64,000 bases of DNA from Vreelandella piezotolerans (GCF_012427705.1 NZ_CP048602.1:868001-932000), one strand, 5' to 3'; shown: positions 1 through 9,466, counted from the stretch's first letter. The notes: generated from the letters alone by a model not told the origin. A program made the numbers and translations.

Positions 1-341
1 AGGCTTCCCGCGTGGCGGGCCGGATCCCGTTTGTCGGTGCCGAACTCGAAAAAGTTGTTGTAACCGCTGGCATCATCGAAGGGGGCAATGCGATCTTTGT
101 CCGGATCAGTGGGCGTGACGCTGCGCCATTCGGTCTCGCTGATTTTTTCTTGGAGCCAAGGCGGCGCATTGCCCTCGGGAACGTCGGTATACGCATCGCT
201 GGCGTGGACACGCCTTGAGAGCGCAAGCCCAGCCCCCAAGCCCGCCATGCCGCCCATGAAGCGTCGCCGGGAGAGATAGATCGATTCAGGCGTGACGTCG
301 GATTCGTGTAGATCACTCGGTTTGGCAATTTTGATCAGCAT
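1..341 (-). CDS. msrP: Protein-methionine-sulfoxide reductase catalytic subunit MsrP (5' part only)
   Basis: The N-terminal 113 codons of a molybdopterin enzyme that repairs oxidised methionines in periplasmic proteins with electrons from the membrane haem protein MsrQ. Reading the minus strand from the ATG at 341 gives MLIKIAKPSDLHESDVTPES, then a twin-arginine motif SRRRFMGG near residue 25 and a short hydrophobic stretch, so the protein is exported folded by Tat. The following segment (WRSVTPTD..., YNNFFEFGTDK) matches the conserved N-terminal region of the YedY/MsrP family. AGGA lies about 7 bases upstream of the start. The catalytic cysteine, molybdopterin pocket and any msrQ gene lie beyond the window edge. 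Family recognition is from memory but the match is strong. Confidence 0.9.
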   Translation of the reverse strand, partial: MLIKIAKPSDLHESDVTPESIYLSRRRFMGGMAGLGAGLALSRRVHASDAYTDVPEGNAPPWLQEKISETEWRSVTPTDPDKDRIAPFDDASGYNNFFEFGTDKRDPARHAGS

Positions 342-570
342 GGAAGTATCCTGTTTGTGCTCGCCGAAAAGCCGTCGCCGTTTGACGTTGACGGAGAAAA
401 AAGGTTCTACGCTCCTTGTATCATGACATTTAGTGGCGTCGTCTGTGCATAAGTTGAGCGTATTGCCTAACGTGACGAGGAGAGAGACAACACGTTTATT
501 CAAGGCAGTGCCGCTCTGTATCCGCTATACCCTTATGACGCAGAACGCAAACATGCTGGAGAGCCGGATA

Positions 571-1518
571 ATGAGTTGGATGCCTGATATCGAGCCAAAC
601 TGTCCTGATGCTGGCCGACTGGAGGACATTGAGACGCTGATCGTTCCCCGAGCCCGCGACATCGGCGGTTTCGAGGTGCGCCGAGCGCTGCCTGCTCCGA
701 AAAGACAAATGGTGGGGCCGTTCATCTTCTTCGATCAAATGGGCCCGGCCGAATTCCTGCGTGAAGAGGGCATTGACGTGCGGCCGCACCCGCACATTGG
801 GCTAGCGACGGTCACCTATCTTTACCAGGGGGAGTTTCAGCATCGCGATAGTTTGGGTACGAACCAGATGATTCATCCGGGCGCAGTGAATTGGATGGTC
901 GCGGGTAACGGCGTCACCCACTCGGAGCGAACGAGTTCCGCTACCCGTAAACGGGATCACTCCTTGTTTGGCATTCAAACCTGGGTAGCACTGCCTGAGG
1001 CTTATGAGGATAAGCCCGCAAGCTTTGCCCATCACGGTGAAGAGACGCTGCCACTGCTTCGCGGCGAAGGCAAAGAAGTGCGTCTGATTTTGGGGAGTGC
1101 CTGGGGCGAGCGCTCCCCCGTGCAGACCTTTTCGGAAATGTTTTATGCCGACGCAGTGTTGGCCCCTGGTGCCAAGCTACCGCTGCCTGATCATCATGAA
1201 GATCGTGGGCTTTATGTTACCTCTGGCGCGATTGTCGTGGCAGGCGAGACGTTCGAGGCAGGACGTATGATGGTGTTTCGGCCGGGTGATGCGATGACCG
1301 TGATGGCGGGCGAGCAGGGCGCGCGGTTGATGCTTCTGGGGGGCGAAACCCTCAATGGCCCGCGCTATATCTCTTGGAATTTTGTTGCCTCCTCACGTGA
1401 AAAGCTGGACGCCGCCAAGCAGGCGTGGGTCGAGGGTGACTTCGAGCACGGCCGTTTCAAGCTGCCGCCAGAAGATGAGCACGAGTTCGTTCCCTTTCCC
1501 GGACAGCCTGAACATTAA
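571..1518 (+). CDS. Pirin family protein
   Basis: A bicupin protein of about 315 residues. The N-terminal cupin has the pirin metal-binding pattern: HPHIGLATVTYL supplies two histidines and GVTHSER supplies the third histidine and the glutamate, so metal binding (Fe in characterised pirins) is expected. The C-terminal half (GPRYISWNFVASS) is the usual pirin tail. Known pirins act as quercetinases or as redox-sensitive cofactors; which applies here cannot be told. I place the start at 571 because GGAGAG ends 7 bases upstream and the family homology begins just after; the open frame continues upstream to a GTG at 433 but that extension has no family resemblance. It is divergent from msrP and stands alone. 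Confidence 0.85.
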   Translation: MSWMPDIEPNCPDAGRLEDIETLIVPRARDIGGFEVRRALPAPKRQMVGPFIFFDQMGPAEFLREEGIDVRPHPHIGLATVTYLYQGEFQHRDSLGTNQMIHPGAVNWMVAGNGVTHSERTSSATRKRDHSLFGIQTWVALPEAYEDKPASFAHHGEETLPLLRGEGKEVRLILGSAWGERSPVQTFSEMFYADAVLAPGAKLPLPDHHEDRGLYVTSGAIVVAGETFEAGRMMVFRPGDAMTVMAGEQGARLMLLGGETLNGPRYISWNFVASSREKLDAAKQAWVEGDFEHGRFKLPPEDEHEFVPFPGQPEH

Positions 1519-1661
1519 TCTGCGCGCTTGCCTGATGGAGAAACGTGGTCTGTACTTTGATCCAACATCGACACGGATAGCTCACGAGAGGGCGTGAGCG
1601 GGCGGCGCAAGCCGCGGGTTGATGGACGATTATTGGCTCACTTTCACTCAATAAGGCAAGT

Positions 1662-3431
1662 ATGAAAAATCACAGCGCGTGGCCTATGTGGTGTGTGCTG
1701 GCCGTTACGCTGCTCTTTACCAGTGTAAGCATGGCGCAGTCACAGGGCGAGGAGAGCGCAGACTCCCGTTGGTTTACCATGGATGCGATCAACACCGGGT
1801 TGGATGACGTACCCGAAGAGGCGAAGCGCATGTCGCCGAGGGAGACCATTCGCAGCTTTTTGAATTTCACCGAAGAGGAAAATTACGCCGATGCGGCGCA
1901 TTTGCTCAATCTTGCGGATATCGATCCCAGCGAGCAAGCAACGCGTGGGGCTGAGTTGGCTAAACAACTTGCCGAGGTCTTACGCCGCGGCGAGTGGCTA
2001 AACGCGTCTAACTTGCCCGGACGCCAGGACGCCGCCATCGAGGACCCCTCCGGCCAGAACCCGCAGGCAGGCCAACCCAGGCGCAACATCGAGCTAGCCG
2101 CGTTACGCGTAGACGGACAAGCCTACGATGTGCGTTTGGGTCGCTATCGCGTTGGCGAAGAGGACCCCGTTTGGCTGATCATGCCGGAGAGCGTGTCGTC
2201 GATTCCGACGCTTTATGAAGAGTACGGCCCCTCCATGCTGGAGAGCTACATCCCAGAACGTTTCAAGGCCTCGTTTGGCGTCCTGAAAGTCTGGGAGTGG
2301 CTGGCAATTCCTGTCTTTCTGGTCACCATTGGTATCGTTGGCGTCGCCACCTATTACCTCGTCGGGCTCATTGCGCGTGTGTTGCCCTCTGGCGTGTCGA
2401 CCATTTTTGCCGATCAAATCGGCGTGCCGGTCGCGCTGATCGTGATGTCGCTGGTCACTCAGATGCTGCTCGATTACGTGGTGTCGTTTTCGGCCGTGGC
2501 CACCACGACGTTTAGAGTACTGCTGATTGCGATCATGGCCTGGGGTGCTGGCACCATTGCGCTGCGACTAGTGGATACCATCATGCTGCGCATGACGCGC
2601 CGCTTGGTGGGTGAGATCGATGACACCAAGCCTAAAGACAAGCGTCGCCTGTTAACCTCGCTCTACGCTTTGCGTCGGGTGATTATTTTGATCACCGTCG
2701 TGTCGGTGTCGGTTTATGTACTTGGGCAAATCCAGCTGTTCGAGTCTTTAGGCCTATCCATTCTGGCGTCTGCCAGCGTGTTGGCGGTGCTGGTGGGTAT
2801 CGCGGGTCAGGCGGTGTTGGGCAATATTCTGTCCTCGTTTCAGCTCTCGTTGGCCAAACCGATCCGTATTGGCGACTTGGTGATCTTCGAAGGACAGTGG
2901 TGCTACGTGGAAGGGATTTTTTATACCTTCATTCGCTTGCGCTCTTGGGATGAGCGGCGGCTGATCGTCCCCGTTACGTACTTTACCTCCAAGCCGTTCG
3001 AAAACCTCTCGGTGAAGAGCACCAAAATGTATCGCTTTATGGAGTTAACCCTGCACCTCAGTGCGGATATCTCCCAGGTACGCGAGAAGTTTTTCGAATT
3101 CGCCAAGGAAGAAGATAGCGTGATCGAGCACCACAAGCTGCTCTGCTACGTCACTGGCCAAACCGAGCACGCGCAAACGGTCACCTGTTATCTGATGACC
3201 TCAGACCCCATGGCAGGCTGGACCGCGGAAATGAACGTCCGCGAGAAGCTGATGGCCTACATACGAGACGAACACCCCGATTGGTGGCCCCGCGACGTGG
3301 TGGTGATTAGCCATCATGATATCGCGCGTGGGGAGCGTGCCGCACCAACGAGCGGACAGCAAAAGAGAGCGACTGGAGAGACCAGCGAGTCAAACGACTC
3401 AAGTGATTCGCCGGACGGCAGTGCGGAGTAA
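1662..3431 (+). CDS. MscS-family mechanosensitive ion channel
   Basis: A 589-residue inner-membrane protein expected to act as a tension-gated safety valve or small-solute channel, apt for an osmotically challenged organism. It has a signal peptide (CVLAVTLLFTSVSMAQS), an N-terminal periplasmic region of about 190 residues, membrane segments at roughly 215-240, 250-275, 285-305 and 335-365, then the pore helix and beta domain of MscS (VLVGIAGQAVLGNILSSFQL followed by KPIRIGDLV). The C-terminal tail is short and polar (SNDSSDSPDGSAE). It is larger than E. coli MscS (286 residues) and closer in layout to the mid-sized YnaI/YbiO type. AAGG lies 5 bases before the ATG. No operon partner is seen. 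Confidence 0.85.
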   Translation: MKNHSAWPMWCVLAVTLLFTSVSMAQSQGEESADSRWFTMDAINTGLDDVPEEAKRMSPRETIRSFLNFTEEENYADAAHLLNLADIDPSEQATRGAELAKQLAEVLRRGEWLNASNLPGRQDAAIEDPSGQNPQAGQPRRNIELAALRVDGQAYDVRLGRYRVGEEDPVWLIMPESVSSIPTLYEEYGPSMLESYIPERFKASFGVLKVWEWLAIPVFLVTIGIVGVATYYLVGLIARVLPSGVSTIFADQIGVPVALIVMSLVTQMLLDYVVSFSAVATTTFRVLLIAIMAWGAGTIALRLVDTIMLRMTRRLVGEIDDTKPKDKRRLLTSLYALRRVIILITVVSVSVYVLGQIQLFESLGLSILASASVLAVLVGIAGQAVLGNILSSFQLSLAKPIRIGDLVIFEGQWCYVEGIFYTFIRLRSWDERRLIVPVTYFTSKPFENLSVKSTKMYRFMELTLHLSADISQVREKFFEFAKEEDSVIEHHKLLCYVTGQTEHAQTVTCYLMTSDPMAGWTAEMNVREKLMAYIRDEHPDWWPRDVVVISHHDIARGERAAPTSGQQKRATGETSESNDSSDSPDGSAE

Positions 3432-3442
3432 GTTCATCAGAG

Positions 3443-3467
3443 AGGGCAGCGGCTAGACCGCTGCCCT
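3443..3467. terminator. Bidirectional terminator hairpin between convergent genes
   Basis: A 10-bp perfect stem (AGGGCAGCGG with CCGCTGCCCT) closes a 5-base loop between the stop of the MscS gene and the stop of the convergent acyltransferase fusion. Runs of T are weak on both sides, so factor-independent strength is uncertain. Confidence 0.6.
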
Positions 3468-3489
3468 GTTACTAGGGAGATTGTCTGAC

Positions 3490-6400
3490 CTAAGAGGCCA
3501 GTTGCGTCTCGGCAAGCCGTTTTGCGCCTGCAAAGTCGGCTTTTCCTGACCCCAAGCGAGGTATCTCTTCCACGGTGAGCCAGTCACTGGGGATCATCAG
3601 CGCGGACGTGCCTTGCTGGCGGAGCGCACTCTTGAGCGTTTTGGCATCTAGCGCGGCTTCGCTCAGTAGGACGATCCGTTCGCCTTTGTTGGCATCGGGC
3701 AGGCTGACGGCCATCATTGGCGTGTCAGGATCCTCGATGACCGCCTTGACGGCGGTTTCGACGGCGCTGAGGCTCACCATTTCGCCGCCGATTTTCGCAA
3801 AACGCGTGTAGCGGTCGATGAGCGTCAAAAAGCCATCTTCATCGATGAAGCCTTTATCGCCAGTGACGTACCAGCGTTGACCGTCGACGGTTTTGAGTGC
3901 CTGCTCGGTACGCTGAGGGTCGTCGAGATACCCCTGCATTACCTGTGGCCCGCTGATCACGATCATGCCTGGCTCAAGGGTGGGCAGCTCCTCGAAGCTC
4001 TTAGGATCGACGACCTTGATGCTGGTGCCGGGGAGCGGCATACCGACGGTGCCGGGCTTATTGCCTTTTTGTACCTGCTGGTAGTGAACGCCTGCGGCGT
4101 CGGGCAGATTGACGGCCGCCACGGGGGCGGTTTCCGTCGCGCCGTAGCCTTCATAAATAGCTTTGCCGAATTTTTCCGCAAACCCTTCACGCACGCGATC
4201 GTCGAGTTTTTCTGCCCCGGCGACCACCACGCGCAGGCTCTTGAGCCTATCGGGCGTGACCTTCGAACTGCGGTTGAACAGTCGCAGCATGCTGGACGTA
4301 CCGAACATGATGGTGGCGCTGTGTTTGGCGACCGCGTTGGCAACACCCGAGACATCGGTAGGGTCGGGATGACTGACGAGCGGCAGCCCCTCTATCAGTG
4401 GGAGTAACTGGGTGACGGTAAAGCCGAATGCGTGAAAGAGCGGCAGCGAGGCCATCACCACATCGTCGTGCTGGGTATTGAGCACGTCGGAGGTCTGTTT
4501 GATATTGGCCATCAAGTTACGGTGGCTGAGCATGACGCCTTTTGGCTGTCCTTCACTACCGCTGGAGAACAGAATAGCCGCCGTGGCGTCCGCATCCCGG
4601 CTATAGCAGAACAGCGCTTGTAACAACCAAGCGGGCAGCAGGCGTACGGCAAGAAACGTTCCGATGCGTTCCAATCGGGAGAAGCCTGCCTGCAAGTCTT
4701 CCAAGTAGAGCACCTGCTGGCCTTCCAGGAGTACGTCGACCGCCAGCCCCCGCTGGCTCAGTTTTTCCACGAAGCGCCGCGAGGTCACGACGGTACGTAT
4801 ATCGGCTTGCTGCAGCGCGTAGGCCAGGGCGGCTTGGCTAGTGGTGTAGTTCAAGTTCACCAGCGTTTTGCCCGCCAGCAGCGTAGCCATATTGGCCAGC
4901 ACCCCGGCGGTGCTGGTAGGCAGCAGTAGGCCAAGCGTCGATTCATTGACGCTGCGATGGCGAAAGCGCTTGGCGAGCAGCAGGCTTGCAGTGAGCGCTT
5001 GGCCTGCGTTGAGCGGGCGACTCAAGGTGTCGGCCAACGCCGCTGCCCTGGGACGGCGCTTGACGCTGCGAATCCAAGCGCTGGGCAGTGTGGGGAGCTC
5101 ATCGATGGCATGCTGCCAGGAGCGGGTGGCTTGCTCGAAAATGCGCCTCTTCAACACATCGGCAGGCGTGTTGTTAGGCAGCGGTTTGCCAAAAGCGACG
5201 ACGACCGAGCGGTGCAGCGGCGCGTTACGTAGCTCTTTGAGCTTGCTCGACGAGCGTGAGAACTGGCTGCCCCACAAGCCGCGCAGATAAAATGGCACGA
5301 TGCGCACGTCTGGGTGGGTCTGTTGACAAGCACGCTCATAACCACGGCGCAGCTCGCCGAGCTGGCCGTTGCGGCTGATCGCTCCTTCGGGAAACAGACA
5401 CACCACTTCACCGGCGTTGAGCTGTTCGGCAACGGCGGCCAGGGCGTTCTCTGCCCCAGCGCCGCGCTCGATGGGAATGCAGCCCAGCGCTTTGAAAAAC
5501 CAACGCAAGTACCAACGCTGATAAATGCTTTTCAGCATGACGAAGCGTACCGGGCGCGGGCTGGCAATTTGCACCATGGCCCAGTCTACCCAGCTAATGT
5601 GATTGCCCAGCAGTAGCACGCCACCCTGGGCGGGCAGATTCTCGAGCCCGTGAACGTCCACTTTATAGCGACGGGTGAGCAAAAAGCTCAACATGAAGCG
5701 CACTAGGCTCTGGGGCAGTTTGAAAATCGTATAGCCACCGCCCACCATTGCCACGCTAGCGACCAACAGCAGCAAGTAATGGCTGTCCACGCCTGCCAGC
5801 GCAAACAGTGCAGTGAGCACCAAAAAGCCCAGCATCGAGAGGTTTTGTATCCAGTTATTGGCCGCGAGTACCGTGCCTAGCTCGTGGTCTGCCGCATGAA
5901 ACTGAATCAAGGCGTTGAGCGGCACGATAAACAGCCCGCCCATCATGCCAATGAACACGAAGTTCAGCGCTTGGCTCGTGGGCGTCGTGAACAACGGCAA
6001 GCACCACAATCCCACCGCGACGCCCACGGCCCCCAGAGGTATTAAGCCGGTTTCGATGCGATTGCGGGAGAGCCTGCTGGCTAACAGCGAGCCCAGGGCG
6101 ATGCCGATACCGCTGGCGGCGAGAATGGCTTGTAGCACCAGCGTGTTCTCGATGCTGAGCGCCTCTTTGGCATAAGCGGGGAAGGCGGCCAGCAGCACTT
6201 GCCCGACCGACCAGAACGTCGCTAAGCCAATGATGGAGAGCCGTAGCACAGGCTGATGGGCAAGAATGCTTAAATTCTCTTTCAGCGCGGCGCCGCTACG
6301 GTAACGGGCCCAGGTGAGCGGGGTAGCCGCCGGCTGCGCGTCGTCCGGCTTGAGCCGATAAAGAGCGACGACCTGCAGGCCGCTATTAAGCACCAGCAGC

Positions 6401-6954
6401 CAGCCCAGCGGGGCAATATTGCGTAACAGCTCACCTGGCGTGTGGACGCTAGACGTCACCCAGTGTTCGAAAAGGGCGGTGAATGCCACCGTTCCGGCCA
6501 GAATGGCACCAATGGTCACCGCCTGAACGAGCCCGTTGGCTTCGGCGAGCCTCGGTTTACCAAACAGTCCTTTCACTAAGCCGTACTTGGCGGGCGAATA
6601 GAACGCCGACTGAATGGCCAGCAGCAGCGTCATTGCAAAGGCAAGCCAAAACCAGCCTTGGTAATAGGCAGCCGTGATGCCTAGCGATACCGCTACCGCC
6701 GCCCAGGCGGAGAGCCTGAGCACGCGTACTTTGGGCGTGCTGTCGGCCACATGGCCTGCCGGGCTGAATAGCAAAATGAACGGCAGCAGAATCAGCGCGT
6801 TCACCAAGGCGGTGAGCACGACTTGAGTCGCGCCATCATAGCTTTTGAAAATCGTATTCTGAATGACGATTTTATGCCCGAGATCTACGAAAGCGTTGAG
6901 AAAAATGGCCATCAAGTAGGGCCAAGCGCCTGCAATGCGCAGCAAAGGTTGCAT
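3490..6954 (-). CDS. Three-domain fusion: LplT-like lysophospholipid flippase / acyltransferase / acyl-ACP synthetase (Aas)
   Basis: A protein of about 1154 residues. Residues 1-400 form an MFS transporter of the LplT type (start MQPLLRIAGAWPYLMAIFLN, about 12 hydrophobic segments). Residues about 415-620 are a PlsC-like acyltransferase with the catalytic motif GNHISWVDW (HX4D) and the FPEGAISRNG motif. Residues about 640-1150 are an AMP-forming acyl-ACP synthetase with FSSGSEGQPKGVMLSHRN, GYGATETAP and YVTGDKGF. In E. coli LplT imports lysophosphatidylethanolamine and the Aas protein re-acylates it; here all three steps are one chain. I choose the ATG at 6954 because transporter homology starts there and AAGG precedes it; the frame stays open to 7029. 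The gene is divergent from an HTH regulator. Confidence 0.9.
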   Translation of the reverse strand: MQPLLRIAGAWPYLMAIFLNAFVDLGHKIVIQNTIFKSYDGATQVVLTALVNALILLPFILLFSPAGHVADSTPKVRVLRLSAWAAVAVSLGITAAYYQGWFWLAFAMTLLLAIQSAFYSPAKYGLVKGLFGKPRLAEANGLVQAVTIGAILAGTVAFTALFEHWVTSSVHTPGELLRNIAPLGWLLVLNSGLQVVALYRLKPDDAQPAATPLTWARYRSGAALKENLSILAHQPVLRLSIIGLATFWSVGQVLLAAFPAYAKEALSIENTLVLQAILAASGIGIALGSLLASRLSRNRIETGLIPLGAVGVAVGLWCLPLFTTPTSQALNFVFIGMMGGLFIVPLNALIQFHAADHELGTVLAANNWIQNLSMLGFLVLTALFALAGVDSHYLLLLVASVAMVGGGYTIFKLPQSLVRFMLSFLLTRRYKVDVHGLENLPAQGGVLLLGNHISWVDWAMVQIASPRPVRFVMLKSIYQRWYLRWFFKALGCIPIERGAGAENALAAVAEQLNAGEVVCLFPEGAISRNGQLGELRRGYERACQQTHPDVRIVPFYLRGLWGSQFSRSSSKLKELRNAPLHRSVVVAFGKPLPNNTPADVLKRRIFEQATRSWQHAIDELPTLPSAWIRSVKRRPRAAALADTLSRPLNAGQALTASLLLAKRFRHRSVNESTLGLLLPTSTAGVLANMATLLAGKTLVNLNYTTSQAALAYALQQADIRTVVTSRRFVEKLSQRGLAVDVLLEGQQVLYLEDLQAGFSRLERIGTFLAVRLLPAWLLQALFCYSRDADATAAILFSSGSEGQPKGVMLSHRNLMANIKQTSDVLNTQHDDVVMASLPLFHAFGFTVTQLLPLIEGLPLVSHPDPTDVSGVANAVAKHSATIMFGTSSMLRLFNRSSKVTPDRLKSLRVVVAGAEKLDDRVREGFAEKFGKAIYEGYGATETAPVAAVNLPDAAGVHYQQVQKGNKPGTVGMPLPGTSIKVVDPKSFEELPTLEPGMIVISGPQVMQGYLDDPQRTEQALKTVDGQRWYVTGDKGFIDEDGFLTLIDRYTRFAKIGGEMVSLSAVETAVKAVIEDPDTPMMAVSLPDANKGERIVLLSEAALDAKTLKSALRQQGTSALMIPSDWLTVEEIPRLGSGKADFAGAKRLAETQLAS

Positions 6955-7090
6955 GGTGTGTCGCCTTAATCGCCGAAAGTGTAGGCACTGTCGGCAAATG
7001 GGGTGAGCGTTGCAATACTCACCGTTCAAGTTGCGTTATGGGGGCTTTCCGGTATCGTTATACGCTACTTTTCCACGTGTCGGAGGCCCT

Positions 7091-7861
7091 GTGAGCCAAA
7101 CCAGCGCGCTTATCGATACGTTGAAGCGCCAACTGCGCGCCCAAGGTTACACCTATGCCGATGTGGCGCGGTGGCTTGAACTGAGCGAAGCGTCGGTGAA
7201 GCGGCTGTTCGCAGATAAGCACGTTACCTTAGAGCGCTTGGAAATAATTTGCGACCGGCTCAATCTGGAATTTTCTGAATTGATCAGCGCCATGCACGCC
7301 GATGAGCAGCGGGTGCAGGAATTGACCCAAGCGCAAGAGCAGCGCATCGTCGACGACCGTGAGCTGTTTTTGGTGGCGGTATGTGTGATCAACGGCTATC
7401 GCTTCGAAGAGATTCACCACCAATATCGGCTGAGCGAGGTGCAGTGCATTCGCCATTTGCTGACCCTCGAGCAGTTGAAGCTCATCGAGCTGCTGCCAAG
7501 CAATCGTATTCGTCGACGGGTGGCGGCGAATTTTCGCTGGCGCCCCGGCGGTCCGATTCAGCAATTTTTCCAGCAGCACATCGCCACCGAGTTTTTTCAG
7601 TCGCGGTTCGATCGCGATACCGAAAAGCTCATGGTGCTCAATGGCCTGCTCTCCCAGGCGGGCAGCGCCGAATGGCAGCAGATCATGCAGCGCCTAGCCA
7701 ATGAGTTTCACGCGCTGTGCGAACGAGAAAGCAACCTGCCCCTGCAACAGCGCTTTGGCACCACCTCGGTGCTGGCGGTGCGTCAGTGGCAGTCCACGCT
7801 ATTTAAAGATGTGTCCCGCACTGCCATGCCCAACAAACGCCCTAACGAGACTTCTTTGTGA
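7091..7861 (+). CDS. XRE-like helix-turn-helix transcriptional regulator
   Basis: A 256-residue DNA-binding protein. The N-terminal 65 residues form a Cro/C1-type HTH (YTYADVARWLELSEASVKRL, then TLERLEIICDRLNLEFSEL). The remaining 190 residues carry no recognised domain but resemble other uncharacterised regulators of this length. I choose the GTG at 7091 because CGGAGG lies just upstream and the HTH begins 10 residues later; the upstream in-frame ATG at 7010 would add residues without homology and would overlap the fusion gene's promoter. Its stop overlaps the start of rlmA by 4 bases (GTGA), so the two are translationally coupled. It could control rlmA or the divergent phospholipid fusion gene; this is inference. 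Confidence 0.75.
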   Translation: MSQTSALIDTLKRQLRAQGYTYADVARWLELSEASVKRLFADKHVTLERLEIICDRLNLEFSELISAMHADEQRVQELTQAQEQRIVDDRELFLVAVCVINGYRFEEIHHQYRLSEVQCIRHLLTLEQLKLIELLPSNRIRRRVAANFRWRPGGPIQQFFQQHIATEFFQSRFDRDTEKLMVLNGLLSQAGSAEWQQIMQRLANEFHALCERESNLPLQQRFGTTSVLAVRQWQSTLFKDVSRTAMPNKRPNETSL

Positions 7862-8721
7862 CCCATCGATCCCCTTTTCAGGCTCTGGCCTGCCCGTTAG
7901 ACGGCGAACCGCTCCATTTGGAAGGCGGCACCTGGCGGTGTGCGTCAAACCACAGTTTCGATGTGGCCAAACAGGGGTACGTGAATTTGCTGCCCGTTCA
8001 GCAGAAGCGTTCCACCGACCCCGGCGACAGCAAAGCCATGGTGGCGGCACGTCAGCGTTTTTTGGCGGCGGGTGAGTATGCGCCCATTGCCGAGGCGCTT
8101 AGCCAGGCGGTCGTGAGCCACGCCGATCAGACACAGGCAGAGACGTATTGCTGCCTGGATGCTGGCTGTGGCGAGGGGTACTACTTACGCCAGTTGGCCC
8201 ACAACGTTCCCGAGTCGCAGGCGCTGTCACTATTGGGGCTGGATATCTCGAAGTGGGCGGTGCAGTCGGCGGCGAAGCAGGACGATAAACAGGCACCCAT
8301 TTGTCGCTGGGTTGTCGGCAGTAATGCCCAATTGCCGATTCAGTCGGCAAGCGTGGATAGCGTGCTGTGCATGTTTGGCTTTCCGGTGTATAGCGAGTTT
8401 GCGTGTGTGCTTAAAACGGGCGGGCAGCTGATTCAGGTTGACGCGGGGCCGCAGCACCTGCGCGAGCTACGGAACATTATTTACCCCACCTTAAAACCTA
8501 CTCGTGAGAAAGAAACCAACGTACCGGAAGGGTTTGCCCGCCGCGCTTCCGAGCAGATTTGCTACGCTATTTCGTTAGAAGGGGGAGACGTTATCCGCGA
8601 TTTGCTGACCATGACGCCACATTTGTATCGTGCCAGTGCGGAGGGGCGCGAAAAAGCGGCTGCTTTAGATCAGCTGACGCTCACGATCGATGCCCAGCTC
8701 ACCGTATGGGAGAGGGATTGA
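7858..8721 (+). CDS. rlmA: 23S rRNA (guanine-N1)-methyltransferase RlmA
   Basis: A 287-residue SAM-dependent enzyme that methylates guanine 745 of 23S rRNA in E. coli. The N-terminal zinc region reads CPLDGEPL...WRCASNHSFDVAKQGYVNLL and is followed by the family signature PVQQKRSTDPGDSKAMVAAR. The SAM motif is LDAGCGEGYY near residue 102. It matches RlmA over its full length. One point is unusual against E. coli RlmA: the second zinc cysteine (CPLC) is an aspartate (CPLD) while the other cysteine and the histidine remain. The start is a GTG overlapping the preceding regulator gene, and a strong terminator follows the stop. Confidence 0.9.
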   Translation: MTHRSPFQALACPLDGEPLHLEGGTWRCASNHSFDVAKQGYVNLLPVQQKRSTDPGDSKAMVAARQRFLAAGEYAPIAEALSQAVVSHADQTQAETYCCLDAGCGEGYYLRQLAHNVPESQALSLLGLDISKWAVQSAAKQDDKQAPICRWVVGSNAQLPIQSASVDSVLCMFGFPVYSEFACVLKTGGQLIQVDAGPQHLRELRNIIYPTLKPTREKETNVPEGFARRASEQICYAISLEGGDVIRDLLTMTPHLYRASAEGREKAAALDQLTLTIDAQLTVWERD

Positions 8722-8732
8722 CGTATAAACGC

Positions 8733-8761
8733 AAAAAGGCCCGCCGAGGCGGGCCTTTTTG
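8733..8761. terminator. Strong bidirectional intrinsic terminator
   Basis: AAAAAGGCCCGCC and GGCGGGCCTTTTT form a long perfect stem with a tiny loop and T tracts on both strands. It serves rlmA on the plus strand and the cold-shock gene on the minus strand. Confidence 0.9.
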
Positions 8762-8827
8762 TTGAACCGTTCACCTAGAGGGCAAAGGTTCTAGCAATCT
8801 TATCAGTGCTATCGAAAGCGATAGAAC

Positions 8828-9034
8828 TTAGGAGATTTGCTTGATGTTAGACGCCTGAAGGCCTTTTTTGCCCTGGGTAACGTCGAAGGAGACGTTAGCG
8901 CCTTCTTGCAGGGTTTTGAAGCCGTCGGCCTGAATTTCGGAGAAGTGTGCAAACAGGTCGTCACCACCGTCAGAAGGAGCGATGAAGCCGAAGCCTTTGG
9001 TGTCGTTGAACCATTTAACTGTGCCAGTTGCCAT
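8828..9034 (-). CDS. Cold-shock protein (CspA family)
   Basis: A 68-residue single cold-shock domain, the standard length. The RNA-binding motifs RNP1 (KGFGFIAP) and RNP2 (DLFAHFS) are intact and the start [11 protein letters not shown] is typical. It binds single-stranded RNA or DNA and acts as an RNA chaperone in the cytoplasm. I take the ATG at 9034, preceded by AAGGAT; the longer open frame to 9118 reads into the untranslated leader. The 216 bases between this start and the next gene are long enough for the structured 5' leader common in csp genes, but I cannot show a specific thermosensor element. Which csp paralogue it is cannot be decided. Confidence 0.95.
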   Translation of the reverse strand: MATGTVKWFNDTKGFGFIAPSDGGDDLFAHFSEIQADGFKTLQEGANVSFDVTQGKKGLQASNIKQIS

Positions 9035-9250
9035 TGTGTAGATCCTTTTGCGCGAATGCGCTGTCGTAAAGTTCCTGGTATGACCCAGATGAAGTAGCGG
9101 GTGAAACAAGGAATACAAGATCAGGCAGCCGAAAAAGATCGTACGCTTCTGAAACCATGCTGCTTGCTAACCACTGGCGCTACAGTGTCATGCTTCCAGG
9201 GTTAGGTCAAAGCCTTTCGCGTTTATTTTACGATGACCGCTGAGCGTCAA

Positions 9251-9466
9251 TCATTTCCAGCCCATCTTCCAAATGCTGGCATCTTTGAGTGCTTGCCAGG
9301 GCAGCGTGCTTTCTCGGTGGGAGTGCACCGCTTCAAGCACCACGTCAACGACATTTTCCTCCTCGTCACGGAGCAGTTGCGTCACGATGAAGTGTTTCTC
9401 CTTATGTCGGGGAGTCACGGCAGTCCATTTGCTGTGGTGTAACTTGTTGGGGTTGATGCGGTTCAT
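9251..9466 (-). CDS. TIGR02450 family Trp-rich small protein
   Basis: A 71-residue protein with the family pattern MNRINPNKLHHSKWTAV, then KEKHFIVTQLLRDEE, and a C-terminal TLPWQALKD...WKMGWK. The family is widespread in marine gammaproteobacteria and cyanobacteria; its function is unknown. TTGGAG lies 5-6 bases upstream of the ATG at 9466; a TTG immediately before it is an unlikely start. It is a single gene with its own leader. Confidence 0.85.
   Translation of the reverse strand: MNRINPNKLHHSKWTAVTPRHKEKHFIVTQLLRDEEENVVDVVLEAVHSHRESTLPWQALKDASIWKMGWK

Noticed and set aside
433..570. N-terminal extension of the pirin gene from a GTG
   Set aside because: No ribosome-binding site or homology; the ATG at 571 has GGAGAG at ideal spacing.
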